DNA from: Bradyrhizobium sp.
GTDB taxonomy: Bacteria; Pseudomonadota; Alphaproteobacteria; Rhizobiales; Xanthobacteraceae
Assembly (NCBI RefSeq): GCF_027451485.1
Contig: NZ_DAIDJE010000139.1
Location: forward strand, 39,004-103,003
Length of the DNA stretch: 64,000 nt
Direction of reading: 5' to 3'
Positions 29,376-38,797 of this stretch are shown here, piece after piece. The notes below the pieces were generated by a model. The model searched no databases, was not told where the DNA came from, and was given only the letters and a program-made list of their open reading frames with translations. The position numbers and the translations under genes are program-made. Position 1 is the first letter of the stretch. Every line of letters begins with the position of its first letter.

Positions 29376-30361
29376 AGCTGGGCCTGAAAACACAGATCTT
29401 GCCGGCCGATGCCGCTGCCGTGGCGGAGGCCGCTCGCTGCCTTGCGTCAGGCGGCTTGGTCGCCTTCCCCACCGAGACGGTCTATGGGCTGGGCGCCGAT
29501 GCCGCCCAGGGCCCTGCCGTGGCCAGGGTCTATGAAGCCAAGGGCCGGCCCTCCTTCAATCCCCTGATCGCCCACGTCGCCGACCTCGCCTCGGCCCAGG
29601 CGATCGCCCGCTTCGATGCGACCGCCTTGAAGCTTACGGCGGCGTTCTGGCCGGGCCCGCTGACGTTGGTCCTGCCCAAAACCGCCCATTGCCCGGTCGC
29701 GGAACTCGCCACTGCCGGTCTCGATACGGTCGCGCTCCGCATTCCCGCCCATCCGGTCGCGACAGCGCTGCTGCGCGCCTTCGGCGGGGCGGTGGTCGCG
29801 CCGTCCGCCAACCTTTCGGGCCATGTCTCGCCAACCACGGCAGCGCACGTGGCAAGCGACCTTTCCGGACGCGTGGATCTGATTCTCGATGGCGGCGCGG
29901 TCCAGGTCGGCGTCGAATCCACCATTGTTGCGTGCCTTGAAGAGCCGATGCTGCTGAGACCGGGCGGGCTGCCGCGCGAAGACATCGAGCGCGTGCTTGG
30001 CCGTCCCCTCAAGCGGCTGCCGGAAGACGCGGCGAACGATGACGACAAGCCGCTCGCACCGGGCATGCTGGCCTCGCATTACGCGCCGCATACGCCGGTT
30101 CGGCTCAACGCCGTCGACGTCGCGCCCGATGAGGCGCTTCTCGCATTTGGTCCTGCCGCGGTGAATGGCGGCCATGCAGCAAAAGCGGTCATGAACCTGT
30201 CGGCAACGGGCGATCTTGCCGAGGCCGCCGCCAACCTGTTTGGCTATCTTCGGACGCTCGATGCGAGAGGTGCGCGCGCCATCGCCGTGATGCGGGTGCC
30301 GCAACATGGCCTGGGTGAAGCGATCAACGACCGGCTGCGCCGCGCTGCGATCGGCAGATAA
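29372..30361 (+). CDS. tsaC: L-threonylcarbamoyladenylate synthase (TsaC/Sua5 family)
   Basis: GLVAFPTETVYGLGADA, KGRPSFNPLIAHV, PSANLSGHVSPTTA; C-terminal Sua5 domain PGMLASHYAPHTPV. Confidence 0.93.
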   Translation: MKLGLKTQILPADAAAVAEAARCLASGGLVAFPTETVYGLGADAAQGPAVARVYEAKGRPSFNPLIAHVADLASAQAIARFDATALKLTAAFWPGPLTLVLPKTAHCPVAELATAGLDTVALRIPAHPVATALLRAFGGAVVAPSANLSGHVSPTTAAHVASDLSGRVDLILDGGAVQVGVESTIVACLEEPMLLRPGGLPREDIERVLGRPLKRLPEDAANDDDKPLAPGMLASHYAPHTPVRLNAVDVAPDEALLAFGPAAVNGGHAAKAVMNLSATGDLAEAAANLFGYLRTLDARGARAIAVMRVPQHGLGEAINDRLRRAAIGR

Positions 30362-30398
30362 CGACAGACAACAAAAGCAGACAAGAAAAGGCCCGCCC

Positions 30399-31823
30399 AT
30401 GAACATCGCCCAGACGCCGATGCCGCCGCTTTCGCCCGAACTGATCGCGCGGTTTCGCGCCATCGTCGGCGACAAATATGCGATGACGGAGCCGGCCGAT
30501 GTCGCGCCCTACGTGACGGAAGAACGCGGGCTCTATCACGGACGGTCTCCACTGGTGTTGCGTCCGGGCTCGACCGCCGAGATCTCCGACATCTGCAAAC
30601 TCGCGACCAGCGAGAGAATCGCGCTTGTGCCGCAGGGCGGCAATACGGGTCTGGTCGGCGGCCAGACGCCTCAGGGCGAGGTGGTCGTGTCGACGCGGCG
30701 GCTCGACAAGATTCGCGATATCGATCCGTCCTCCAACACCATGACCTGCGAGTCCGGCGTGGTGCTGCAGGTCGCACAGCAAAAAGCGGCCGACGTCGAC
30801 CGCTATTTCCCGCTGTCGCTGGGTGCCGAAGGAAGCTGCACCATCGGCGGCAATCTCTCCACCAATGCCGGCGGCACCGGCGCGCTTGCCTTCGGCGTGG
30901 CGCGCGAGATGGCGCTCGGGCTCGAGGTCGTGCTGGCGGACGGGCGCATTCTCAACGCGCTGTCGAAATTGAAGAAGGACAATACAGGTTACGACCTGAA
31001 GAACCTTTTTATCGGCGCGGAAGGCACGCTCGGCATCATCACCGCGGCGACATTGAAGCTGTTTCCGAAACCGCGCAGCATCGAGACCGCCTTTGTCGGC
31101 CTGAAATCGCCGGCGGATGCGCTCAAGCTGCTGTCGATCTCGCAAGCCGAAGCGGCCGGCAGTCTCACCAGTTTCGAGCTGCTCGCCGACATCGCGGTCG
31201 ATTTCAGCGTCCGCCACGGCATCGACATCCGCGCGCCGCTCGCGAGCACGCATCCCTGGTTCGTGCTGATGGAGCTCTCCTCACCGCGCGAGGATGCCCG
31301 CGCCACGCTGGAATCGATCCTGGCGCAAGGTATGGAACAAGGCATCGTCGACGACGCGGTGATCGCGGCGAATTTGAGCCAGCGCGCGGCGTTCTGGAAA
31401 TTGCGCGACGAAATGTCGGCGGCGCAGAAGCCCGAAGGCGGCTCGATCAAGCACGACATCTCGGTACCGGTCGCGGCCGTCCCCGCCTTCATTGCAGAGG
31501 CGAACGCGGCTGTCGTGAAGCTCATTCCGGGATCGCGGCCGGTACCGTTCGGCCATCTTGGCGACGGCAATATCCATTACAACGTCAGCCAGCCGGTCGG
31601 CGCCGACCCAGCCGACTTCCTCGCGCGCTGGCACGACGTCAATGCGGTGGTATTCGAGATCGTGCTGCGAATGGGCGGATCGATCTCGGCCGAACACGGC
31701 ATCGGCGTCCTCAAACGGGACGAACTGCCCGAGGTAAAGGACAAGGTCGCGATCGAATTGATGCGCTCGATCAAGACCCTGCTCGACCCGCTCGGGATCA
31801 TGAACCCCGGCAAGGTTCTGTGA
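30399..31823 (+). CDS. FAD-binding oxidoreductase (D-2-hydroxyacid dehydrogenase, GlcD/D2HGDH-like)
   Basis: VPQGGNTGLVGGQTP FAD-binding PCMH motif; FGHLGDGNIHYNV; GGSISAEHGIGVLKR. Confidence 0.92.
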   Translation: MNIAQTPMPPLSPELIARFRAIVGDKYAMTEPADVAPYVTEERGLYHGRSPLVLRPGSTAEISDICKLATSERIALVPQGGNTGLVGGQTPQGEVVVSTRRLDKIRDIDPSSNTMTCESGVVLQVAQQKAADVDRYFPLSLGAEGSCTIGGNLSTNAGGTGALAFGVAREMALGLEVVLADGRILNALSKLKKDNTGYDLKNLFIGAEGTLGIITAATLKLFPKPRSIETAFVGLKSPADALKLLSISQAEAAGSLTSFELLADIAVDFSVRHGIDIRAPLASTHPWFVLMELSSPREDARATLESILAQGMEQGIVDDAVIAANLSQRAAFWKLRDEMSAAQKPEGGSIKHDISVPVAAVPAFIAEANAAVVKLIPGSRPVPFGHLGDGNIHYNVSQPVGADPADFLARWHDVNAVVFEIVLRMGGSISAEHGIGVLKRDELPEVKDKVAIELMRSIKTLLDPLGIMNPGKVL

Positions 31824-32269
31824 CCGACGAGCTGCCGACACTTGCGATTGCGCCGATCGATGACGCTGACGTCGCCGATGTCGTGGCGCTGTGGCAGGCC
31901 TGCGGCCTGACGCGGCCGTGGAACGATCCCGCCGCCGACATCGCGCTCGCCCGCAAGGAATCCAACGCTACGGTGCTGATCGGGCGCGATGAGGACGCGA
32001 TCGCCGCCACCGTTCTGGTCGGGCATGACGGTCACCGCGGCTGGGTCTATTACCTCGCGGTCGATCCGGTTCGCCGCCACAGAGGATATGGTGGCGTCAT
32101 GATGGCTGCGGCTGAAGATTGGCTGCGCCGGCGCGGCATCGAGAAATTGCAGCTTCTGGTCCGCGCCGACAACAGCCAGGTAAGAGGCTTCTATCAAGCC
32201 CTGGGCTATTCCGAGCCCGAGCGCGTCATCTTCGCCAAATGGCTCGACGGCCGCGCGCCCACGCCTTGA
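31820..32269 (+). CDS. GNAT family acetyltransferase
   Basis: YYLAVDPVRRHRGYGGVMM acetyl-CoA motif; GTG start overlapping the preceding stop. Confidence 0.88.
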   Translation: MTDELPTLAIAPIDDADVADVVALWQACGLTRPWNDPAADIALARKESNATVLIGRDEDAIAATVLVGHDGHRGWVYYLAVDPVRRHRGYGGVMMAAAEDWLRRRGIEKLQLLVRADNSQVRGFYQALGYSEPERVIFAKWLDGRAPTP

Positions 32270-32294
32270 TCGATCGAACTGCAGAAGGAATGAC

Positions 32295-32876
32295 ATGACC
32301 GTCGCCGACCGTATCCGCATCAAGGGCGAACGCGTGCTATCCGACCATTACGGCACGCTGAAAAGCACGACCTTCGAGTGGCGTCGCAACGACGGCGCTT
32401 GGCAGCGCATGACGCGCGACGTGTTCGATCGCGGCAATGCCGCGGCCATCCTTCCCTACAACCGCGCGCGGCGGACAGTGGTGCTGGCTCGCCAATTTCG
32501 TCTGCCGACCTATGTCAACGGTTATGACGATCTGCTGATCGAGGCCGCCGCGGGCCTGCTCGACGATGCGTCGCCTGAGGATCGGATCCGCGCCGAGGCG
32601 GAAGAAGAGATCGGTTATCGCCTCCGGCACGTCCAGAAGGTATTCGAAGCCTTCATGAGTCCGGGAGTGGTGACTGAGAAGATCCATTTCTTCGTCGCCG
32701 AATACGACCCCGGGATGTGCATCGGTCCCGGCGGCGGTCTCGCTGACGAGGGCGAGGAAATCGAGGTGCTGGAATTGCCGTTCGACCAAGCGCTCGCCAT
32801 GATCGATGACGGGGGCATCGTCGACGCCAAGACGATCATGCTGCTGCAATATGCGGCGCTGAACATCTTCACATGA
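32295..32876 (+). CDS. NUDIX hydrolase (GDP-mannose pyrophosphatase NudK-like)
   Basis: EAAAGLLDDASPEDRIRAEAEEEIGYR NUDIX box; PGVVTEKIHFFVAEY. Confidence 0.85.
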   Translation: MTVADRIRIKGERVLSDHYGTLKSTTFEWRRNDGAWQRMTRDVFDRGNAAAILPYNRARRTVVLARQFRLPTYVNGYDDLLIEAAAGLLDDASPEDRIRAEAEEEIGYRLRHVQKVFEAFMSPGVVTEKIHFFVAEYDPGMCIGPGGGLADEGEEIEVLELPFDQALAMIDDGGIVDAKTIMLLQYAALNIFT

Positions 32877-32923
32877 ACACAGCCGATATTGACACCCCAC
32901 GGCTCCGCCGAAAGAATCGAAAG

Positions 32924-33577
32924 ATGCGCATCGCCCTCATTCACGCCTTGAAGCACTCGCTTGCTCCCATCGAAGCCTCATTCGCGCGGCTTTGGCCGGA
33001 GGCCACGCTGATGAACCTGCTCGACGACAGCCTTTCGGCGGATGTGGCGCGCGATGGCCGGCTGACGCCTGAGATGACCGACCGCTTCCTCGCGCTCGGA
33101 CAATATGCTGCCTCGACCGGCGCCCACGCGATCCTCTTTACCTGCTCGGCATTCGGTCCCTGTATCGACGCTGTGGCGCGCGACCTTTCGCCGATGCCCG
33201 TGCTGAAGCCAAACCAGGCGATGATCGAGCAGGCGGTCGAACGCGGCCACCGCATTGGCCTGCTCTCGACCTTTCCGCCGACCCTGCGGTCGATGCCGCC
33301 GGAATTCCCCGGCACCATCCAGCTGGTGCCGAAGCTGGCGGAAGGCGCGCTGGCCGCGCTTGATCGCGGCGACCGCGCCGAGCATGACCGCCTGGTCGTG
33401 CAGGCCTCGCGTGACCTGCGCGACTGCGACCTGATCGCACTCGCGCAGTACAGCATGGCGCCCGCCGCCGACATGGTGGCCGAGGCGACCAAGCTGCCCG
33501 TGCTGACGACGCCCGACAGCGCCGTGACCAAGCTGAAGCAACTGCTCAAGGCTGAGGTTCGTGACGAAAGACCGTAA
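32924..33577 (+). CDS. Aspartate/glutamate/hydantoin racemase family protein
   Basis: MRIALIHALKHS...; ILFTCSAFG conserved first Cys; LLSTFPPTL. Confidence 0.8.
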   Translation: MRIALIHALKHSLAPIEASFARLWPEATLMNLLDDSLSADVARDGRLTPEMTDRFLALGQYAASTGAHAILFTCSAFGPCIDAVARDLSPMPVLKPNQAMIEQAVERGHRIGLLSTFPPTLRSMPPEFPGTIQLVPKLAEGALAALDRGDRAEHDRLVVQASRDLRDCDLIALAQYSMAPAADMVAEATKLPVLTTPDSAVTKLKQLLKAEVRDERP

Positions 33578-33651
33578 ACTCGTGCCGACAATAGCGTTCG
33601 AAGAACGGCTACGTCCGGGCGTGACGGCGGCGGATTATATCTCGACCGTAT

Positions 33652-34410
33652 TCAAAACAGACTTCCCTGCCCCTCGTCGAAATCGGCGGATGCGGTTTTG
33701 CGGGCGCTAGCCTTCTTCGGTTTGGGCCGTTCGGCCTCACGCTGCTCATCGGTGATCGGCAGGATCAGTTGCGCATCATCATTGGCGACGTGATTGACGC
33801 GCGACGAAATCTCGTGCCAGACGAATTCGCCGACTTCCGGCCCACGCATCAAGGGCGTCACGCTGTCCGCCTCGTCGGAGCGGCAATCCAGCCAGAATTC
33901 GAAATCACGCGGGCTGATCGCAACCGGCACGCGCGGATGCAGAGCGGCGAGGTCGGCGCTCGCCGGCGCCGTGACGATGGCAACCGTATCCACTTCCTCG
34001 CCATTGGGGCCGATCCAGGTCTCGGCCACGCCGGCAAATCCGAGCGGCGCGCCGTCGCGCCGTTGGATAAAATACGGCCGCTTGCCGCTCTCGGTCGATT
34101 GCCACTCGTAATAGCCGTCCGCCGGGATGAGGCAGCGCCGCCGCCGGATTGCATTCTTGAACGCCGGCTTCTCCTTCACGGTCTCCGCGCGCGCGTTGAT
34201 CAGGAGCGTAAATTTACGGGGGTCCTTCACCCAGGCCGGCCAAAACCCCCAGCGCATCAGGCGAAAATGCCGTCCTTCGTGGCTGATAACGACAGGTATT
34301 GGTTGCGTCGGAGCAACATTAAACCGCGGCGGGAAGTTCGGCTGTTCAAAATAACCGAAAAATTGCCGAAGTGCCTCCGGTGGCGAGGTGATAACGAAGC
34401 GTCCGCACAT
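33652..34410 (-). CDS. SOS response-associated peptidase, HMCES/YedK family
   Basis: MCGRFVITSPP...PRFNVAPTQPIPVV; INARAETVKEKPAFKNAIRRRRCLIPADGYYEW. Confidence 0.93.
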   Translation of the reverse strand: MCGRFVITSPPEALRQFFGYFEQPNFPPRFNVAPTQPIPVVISHEGRHFRLMRWGFWPAWVKDPRKFTLLINARAETVKEKPAFKNAIRRRRCLIPADGYYEWQSTESGKRPYFIQRRDGAPLGFAGVAETWIGPNGEEVDTVAIVTAPASADLAALHPRVPVAISPRDFEFWLDCRSDEADSVTPLMRGPEVGEFVWHEISSRVNHVANDDAQLILPITDEQREAERPKPKKASARKTASADFDEGQGSLF

Positions 34411-34472
34411 TTGTGGTACCCGGATAGATGAAATTCAGCACCTTTTAACTCCAAACCCCAACACTGCGGCAG

Positions 34473-34976
34473 ATGACCTCACCCGCTGCCAATCCGGTGC
34501 GACCAGTTGCTTCCGAGACCGTCGCCGACCTTGCGGCGCTGGCGGAAGAATTGCGCGCGGCCAACATCAATCCCCGCACTGGTCTTGCCACCGACTATCT
34601 GAATCACTTCAACGAAGCCGTGATGCTGCTCGAGATGGTTCCGGACATGCCGGAATGCGCCGATGATTTTCTTTCCTGGCGGCCGCTTTCCTACGCAGAG
34701 CATTTTACAGCCTCCAATTTCAAGGCCAGGGACCTTGCGATCGAGGCCTACAATGCCGCCGACAAGCGCATCCGTGCCGAATTCGACAACATCACGAATG
34801 CTATCACCGCGATCCTCATCGCCGTGAGCGATGCCATGCGAAACGCTCAGCAGGACACAACCCGCGCCAAACTCGCCGAGCAGGCCACCGGCTGGGTCAA
34901 GCCGCTGGTGATGCAGGCTGGCGGGGTCATCAACGGCGATGGCGCTGCCGACGTCGAATATATCATGACCCATTGA
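34473..34976 (+). CDS. Conserved hypothetical protein
   Basis: 167-aa uninterrupted ORF; no recognisable motif. Confidence 0.6.
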   Translation: MTSPAANPVRPVASETVADLAALAEELRAANINPRTGLATDYLNHFNEAVMLLEMVPDMPECADDFLSWRPLSYAEHFTASNFKARDLAIEAYNAADKRIRAEFDNITNAITAILIAVSDAMRNAQQDTTRAKLAEQATGWVKPLVMQAGGVINGDGAADVEYIMTH

Positions 34977-35037
34977 TTGCGATGAGGCGCGATGCTGTTC
35001 TAGGCTTCGCGCGAACTTTCTCGTCCCGGAACCTGCC

Positions 35038-35460
35038 TTGACATCCTCTCCTCCCTCCCGTCCCCAGCTCGCGGTGAGCGCAGCGATCTTCCGCGACAAC
35101 AAGGTCCTGTTGGTACGGCGCGCACGCTCGCCCGGAAAAGGCTTCTATTCGCTGCCTGGTGGCCGAGTGGAATTCGGCGAAACGCTCCATGCTGCGCTGA
35201 ATCGCGAAGTGATGGAGGAAACCACGCTGAAAATCGAGATCGTGGGCCTGGCCGGCTGGCGCGAGGTGGTGCCGACCGCCGAAGGCGGCGGGCATTACGT
35301 CATCCTCTCCTTTGCGGCGCGCTGGAGCGGCGGGGAGCCTCGTCTGAACGAGGAACTCGACGACTACCGGTGGCTTGCGAGCGATGCGCTTGATGACCTC
35401 AAGGTCACCGATGGTCTGCCGGGCGTGATCCAGTCGGCGAAGGCCATACTGGGCCTGTAA
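35038..35460 (+). CDS. NUDIX hydrolase
   Basis: GGRVEFGETLHAALNREVMEETTLKIEI NUDIX box. The ORF track start at 35038 is TTG. Confidence 0.92.
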   Translation: MTSSPPSRPQLAVSAAIFRDNKVLLVRRARSPGKGFYSLPGGRVEFGETLHAALNREVMEETTLKIEIVGLAGWREVVPTAEGGGHYVILSFAARWSGGEPRLNEELDDYRWLASDALDDLKVTDGLPGVIQSAKAILGL

Positions 35461-35539
35461 GCCACGGCGGCAACAGGAGAATCGGCAGCTTGCGTCGCGC
35501 CCTCCGAGAGCGCATATCAATGAGGTTTCCCCGGATCCG

Positions 35540-35917
35540 TTGATGCCGAAACTGCTTTCCATCGCCCTCCTCGCTTTGTGCTGCCTCCTGGGCGCCGCGC
35601 GCGCCGAAGAGGCAGCCGCGCCATTCGACAATGATTTGCAGCGGTTCGCGGAGATTCTCGGAACCCTGCACTATCTGCGGGGCATCTGCGGCAGCAACGA
35701 AGGCGGCAAATGGCGCAACGAGATGCAAGCGCTGCTCGATGCCGAAACCCCGACCGGAGAGCGGCGCGCGCGCATGATCGCCGGCTTCAACCGAGGCTAT
35801 AACGGTTTCCAGCAGACCTACCGCACCTGCACGCCCGCAGCGACGCTCGCCATCCGCCGCTACATTGACGAAGGCTTGAAAATCTCCCGCGACCTGACCG
35901 CGCGCTACGCGAATTAA
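35540..35917 (+). CDS. TIGR02301-type exported hypothetical protein
   Basis: Signal peptide plus LRGICGSNEGGKWRNEMQALLDAE...RRARMIAGFNRGYNGFQQTYRTC. Confidence 0.75.
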   Translation: MMPKLLSIALLALCCLLGAARAEEAAAPFDNDLQRFAEILGTLHYLRGICGSNEGGKWRNEMQALLDAETPTGERRARMIAGFNRGYNGFQQTYRTCTPAATLAIRRYIDEGLKISRDLTARYAN

Positions 35918-36111
35918 GTCATATCCATTTGGGTCAGGCGATAGATCGACATGGCATTGCTGACGCCCTTGAGCTGCACCTCGCTCTTTGTCAGCGGATA
36001 TGGCGCGACGATTTCCGCCACGTCAGGCGCGCCGTAAACTTCTTCGGTGATGCAGATCTCGTCGCCGTCGGCGAGGTTTTGCACCCGCGCCACGATATTC
36101 AAGCCCCTCAA
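35914..36111 (-). pseudogene. Remnant of adenylate/guanylate cyclase catalytic-domain C-terminus
   Basis: GLNIVARVQNLADGDEICITEEVYG...LKGVSNAMSIYRL resembles the end of class III cyclase domains (vNlAaRlq.la..geI...l.GV......yrl); no upstream catalytic core in frame. Confidence 0.5.
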
Positions 36112-36229
36112 CTGAAGATGCCTCGCCGCAGCCAGTCGGCCCGAGCAGCGCGGGCGCGTCGTTCCACATGCGGAGAAGTTTCTTGACCTCCGTTAACCTT
36201 TCCTAAAGAACTGCACTAGCCCGTTCCGC

Positions 36230-36544
36230 ATGGCGTGCTACACCAAGCTCCCGCCTCGCCTCCAAGCTGCTTTCAAGTTCATGAGCCATCCTGCGCCTTT
36301 CATCGCCCGCGACCTCTTGCCCGATCAGGAACAGAAGCAGGCCGCGCTCAGCTATCTCAGTGAAGCCTGGGCTGAAGCGAGGCATGACGGCGTCGATGGC
36401 GATTGCCTCGCCCAGGCGAGCCTGTTTGCGGCCTTTGCCGAACTCGTCCGCACCTATGGCGAAGACGCGGTAGCCAAATTCGTCGAGGGCCTTGTCGTCC
36501 GCGTGCGGAATGGCGAGTTTTCCACGGCCACGGCGAGGCAATAA
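36230..36544 (+). CDS. Small conserved hypothetical protein
   Basis: 104-aa ORF with protein-like composition; no recognised domain. Confidence 0.55.
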   Translation: MACYTKLPPRLQAAFKFMSHPAPFIARDLLPDQEQKQAALSYLSEAWAEARHDGVDGDCLAQASLFAAFAELVRTYGEDAVAKFVEGLVVRVRNGEFSTATARQ

Positions 36545-36614
36545 GCGCCCTTGTTGTTTGCAGCTCTGCGGCTTACTTTTCTCACATGAGATATCACGTG
36601 AGACTCGCAAGGAA

Positions 36615-37496
36615 ATGAAAGCTGCGTTTCTGCCCGACCGCGGCGTGGTCAAGGTCTCGGGCGACAGCGCCCGCGACTTCCTCAACGGCCTCATCACGAC
36701 GGACACCGCGCGGCTTGAGCCCGGACAGGGCCGTTTCGGCGCGCTGCTGACACCGCAGGGCAAAATTACGGTGGATTTCCTGATCACCGAGGCACCCTCA
36801 GGGCATGGCGGCGGGTTCCTGATCGATTGTCCGAAGGCGCTCGCGCAGGCGCTGACCGACAAGCTCACCTTCTACCGGCTGCGCGCCAAGGTCGCGGTGG
36901 AAAATCTCTCCGACAGCCTTGGCGTGCTCGCCGCCTGGGACGGCGACGCGGCGTTGAAGCCAGATCTCGCCTTTGCGGATCCGCGCAACCCTGAGCTGGG
37001 CTTGCGGATTCTGGTTCCGGCCGAGCTCGCGCCAAAAGCGGCCGGTTTGATCGGGGCGGAGCTCGTCGATGCTTCCGCCTATGAGGCGCACAGGCTTGCG
37101 GTCGGCGCACCCCGCGGGGGCCTCGACTTCACGTATGGCGACGCCTTCCCGCATGAAACCAACATGGACCGCCTTCATGGCGTCGACTTCGACAAGGGCT
37201 GCTATGTCGGCCAGGAGGTGGTGTCGCGGATGCAGCATCGCGGCACCGCGCGCACACGCACGGTGCGGCTGTTGCTGGACGGGCCAGCGCCCGAGCCGGG
37301 CTCGACAATCCTGGCCGGCGACAAAGCGGTCGGTACCATGGGATCGGCGGCTGACGGCCGCGGGCTTGCTCTGATCCGGGTTGATCGGGCCGGTGAGGCG
37401 CTGCAAGCCGGCACGCCACTGACGGCGGGAGGCCTGGCAATCCGGATCGCGGAGCCTGACGAGCTGCGCCTGCCGCCCAAGCAGACCGTCGCATGA
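36615..37496 (+). CDS. ygfZ: tRNA-modifying/folate-binding protein YgfZ
   Basis: FLNGLITTD and signature KGCYVGQEVVSRMQHRG. Confidence 0.93.
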   Translation: MKAAFLPDRGVVKVSGDSARDFLNGLITTDTARLEPGQGRFGALLTPQGKITVDFLITEAPSGHGGGFLIDCPKALAQALTDKLTFYRLRAKVAVENLSDSLGVLAAWDGDAALKPDLAFADPRNPELGLRILVPAELAPKAAGLIGAELVDASAYEAHRLAVGAPRGGLDFTYGDAFPHETNMDRLHGVDFDKGCYVGQEVVSRMQHRGTARTRTVRLLLDGPAPEPGSTILAGDKAVGTMGSAADGRGLALIRVDRAGEALQAGTPLTAGGLAIRIAEPDELRLPPKQTVA

Positions 37497-38116
37497 CAAA
37501 AGCGCGCCTGCATGCCGATGGCCTGACGCGCTGCCCGTGGCCGGGCGAAGATCCGCTTTACGTCGCTTATCATGACACCGAATGGGGTGTGCCGGAATTC
37601 GACGACCGCGCGCTCTATGAAAAGCTGATCCTCGACGGCTTCCAGGCCGGGCTGTCCTGGATCACCATCCTGCGCAAGCGCGATCGTTTCCGCAAAGCCT
37701 TCGACGATTTTCAACCGGACAAGATCGCCCGCTACACCCCCAAGAAGATTCACGCGCTGATGAACGATGCCGGCATCGTCCGCAACCGCGCCAAGATCGA
37801 AGGAGCGATCTCGAGCGCCAAGTCGTACCTGAAGATCATGGAGGAAGGCCCGGGCTTTTCGAAGTTCTTGTGGGATTTCCTCGACGGCAAGCCCAAGGTC
37901 AACCAGTTCAAGACCACCGCGAGTGTTCCCGCATCGACGCCGCTGTCGATCAAGATGTCGAAAGAGCTTTCGTCGCGCGGCTTCAAATTCGTCGGCCCCA
38001 CCATCGTCTATGCCTTCATGCAGGCGACCGGCATGGTCAACGACCATCTCGTCACCTGCTTCTGCCACGAAGGGTGCGCCGGCAAACGCCGCAGCCCCCG
38101 CCTACCCGCCAGATGA
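37493..38116 (+). CDS. tag: DNA-3-methyladenine glycosylase I
   Basis: RCPWPGEDPLYVAYHDTEWGVP; WITILRKRDRFRKAF; GFKFVGPTIVYAFMQATGMVNDH. Confidence 0.95.
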   Translation: MTKARLHADGLTRCPWPGEDPLYVAYHDTEWGVPEFDDRALYEKLILDGFQAGLSWITILRKRDRFRKAFDDFQPDKIARYTPKKIHALMNDAGIVRNRAKIEGAISSAKSYLKIMEEGPGFSKFLWDFLDGKPKVNQFKTTASVPASTPLSIKMSKELSSRGFKFVGPTIVYAFMQATGMVNDHLVTCFCHEGCAGKRRSPRLPAR

Positions 38117-38718
38117 CGCCGCCGAAAGAGGGCCTCAGGGTCTGGCAGCGGATGCTTTCGGGCCGGCGACTCAACCTGATCGACCCCTCGCCGCTCGACA
38201 TCGAAATCGCCGACATTGCCCACGGGCTCGCGCGCGTCGCGCGCTGGAACGGACAGACCAGCGGGCCGCATATTTTTTCGGTGGCGCAGCACACCTTGCT
38301 GGTTGAAGCTGTCATGCGCGAGCAGCTGCCGCGTATCGATGGCAGCTGGCGCCTCGCTGCGCTGCTGCACGATGCCCCCGAATATGTCATCGGCGACATG
38401 ATCTCGCCGTTCAAGGCCGTGCTCGGCGAAGGCTATAAGTCGGTCGAAAAGCGGCTGTTGTCCGCGATCCACATCCGCTTCGGCCTGCCGGCGATCCTGG
38501 CCGACAAGATTACCGAGGCGATCAAGACGGCCGACAAGGGAGCGGCCTATCTCGAAGCCACCGAACTGGCGGGTTTTGCGGCGGACGAAGCCAGGCGGCT
38601 GTTCGGCCGCGATCCCGGATTGTCACCGGCTGTGCGCGGGGATTATCTGACACCCTGGAGCGCGGCGAAGGCCGAGAAGCGCTTTCTCGCGCGTTTCAAG
38701 GCGCTGGTGCCGTCATGA
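38113..38718 (+). CDS. HD domain phosphohydrolase (YfbR-like)
   Basis: FSVAQHTLLV...ALLHDAPEYVIGDMISPFK HD motif; ATGA overlap with tag. Confidence 0.88.
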   Translation: MTPPKEGLRVWQRMLSGRRLNLIDPSPLDIEIADIAHGLARVARWNGQTSGPHIFSVAQHTLLVEAVMREQLPRIDGSWRLAALLHDAPEYVIGDMISPFKAVLGEGYKSVEKRLLSAIHIRFGLPAILADKITEAIKTADKGAAYLEATELAGFAADEARRLFGRDPGLSPAVRGDYLTPWSAAKAEKRFLARFKALVPS

Positions 38719-38797
38719 TCGGCCGCGCCGCCGGGGCTTCCGAGCAAGGCGCATCCGCAGATCGCAGGGGATTTGCCGTCTGGTGCGGCTCGGATTG

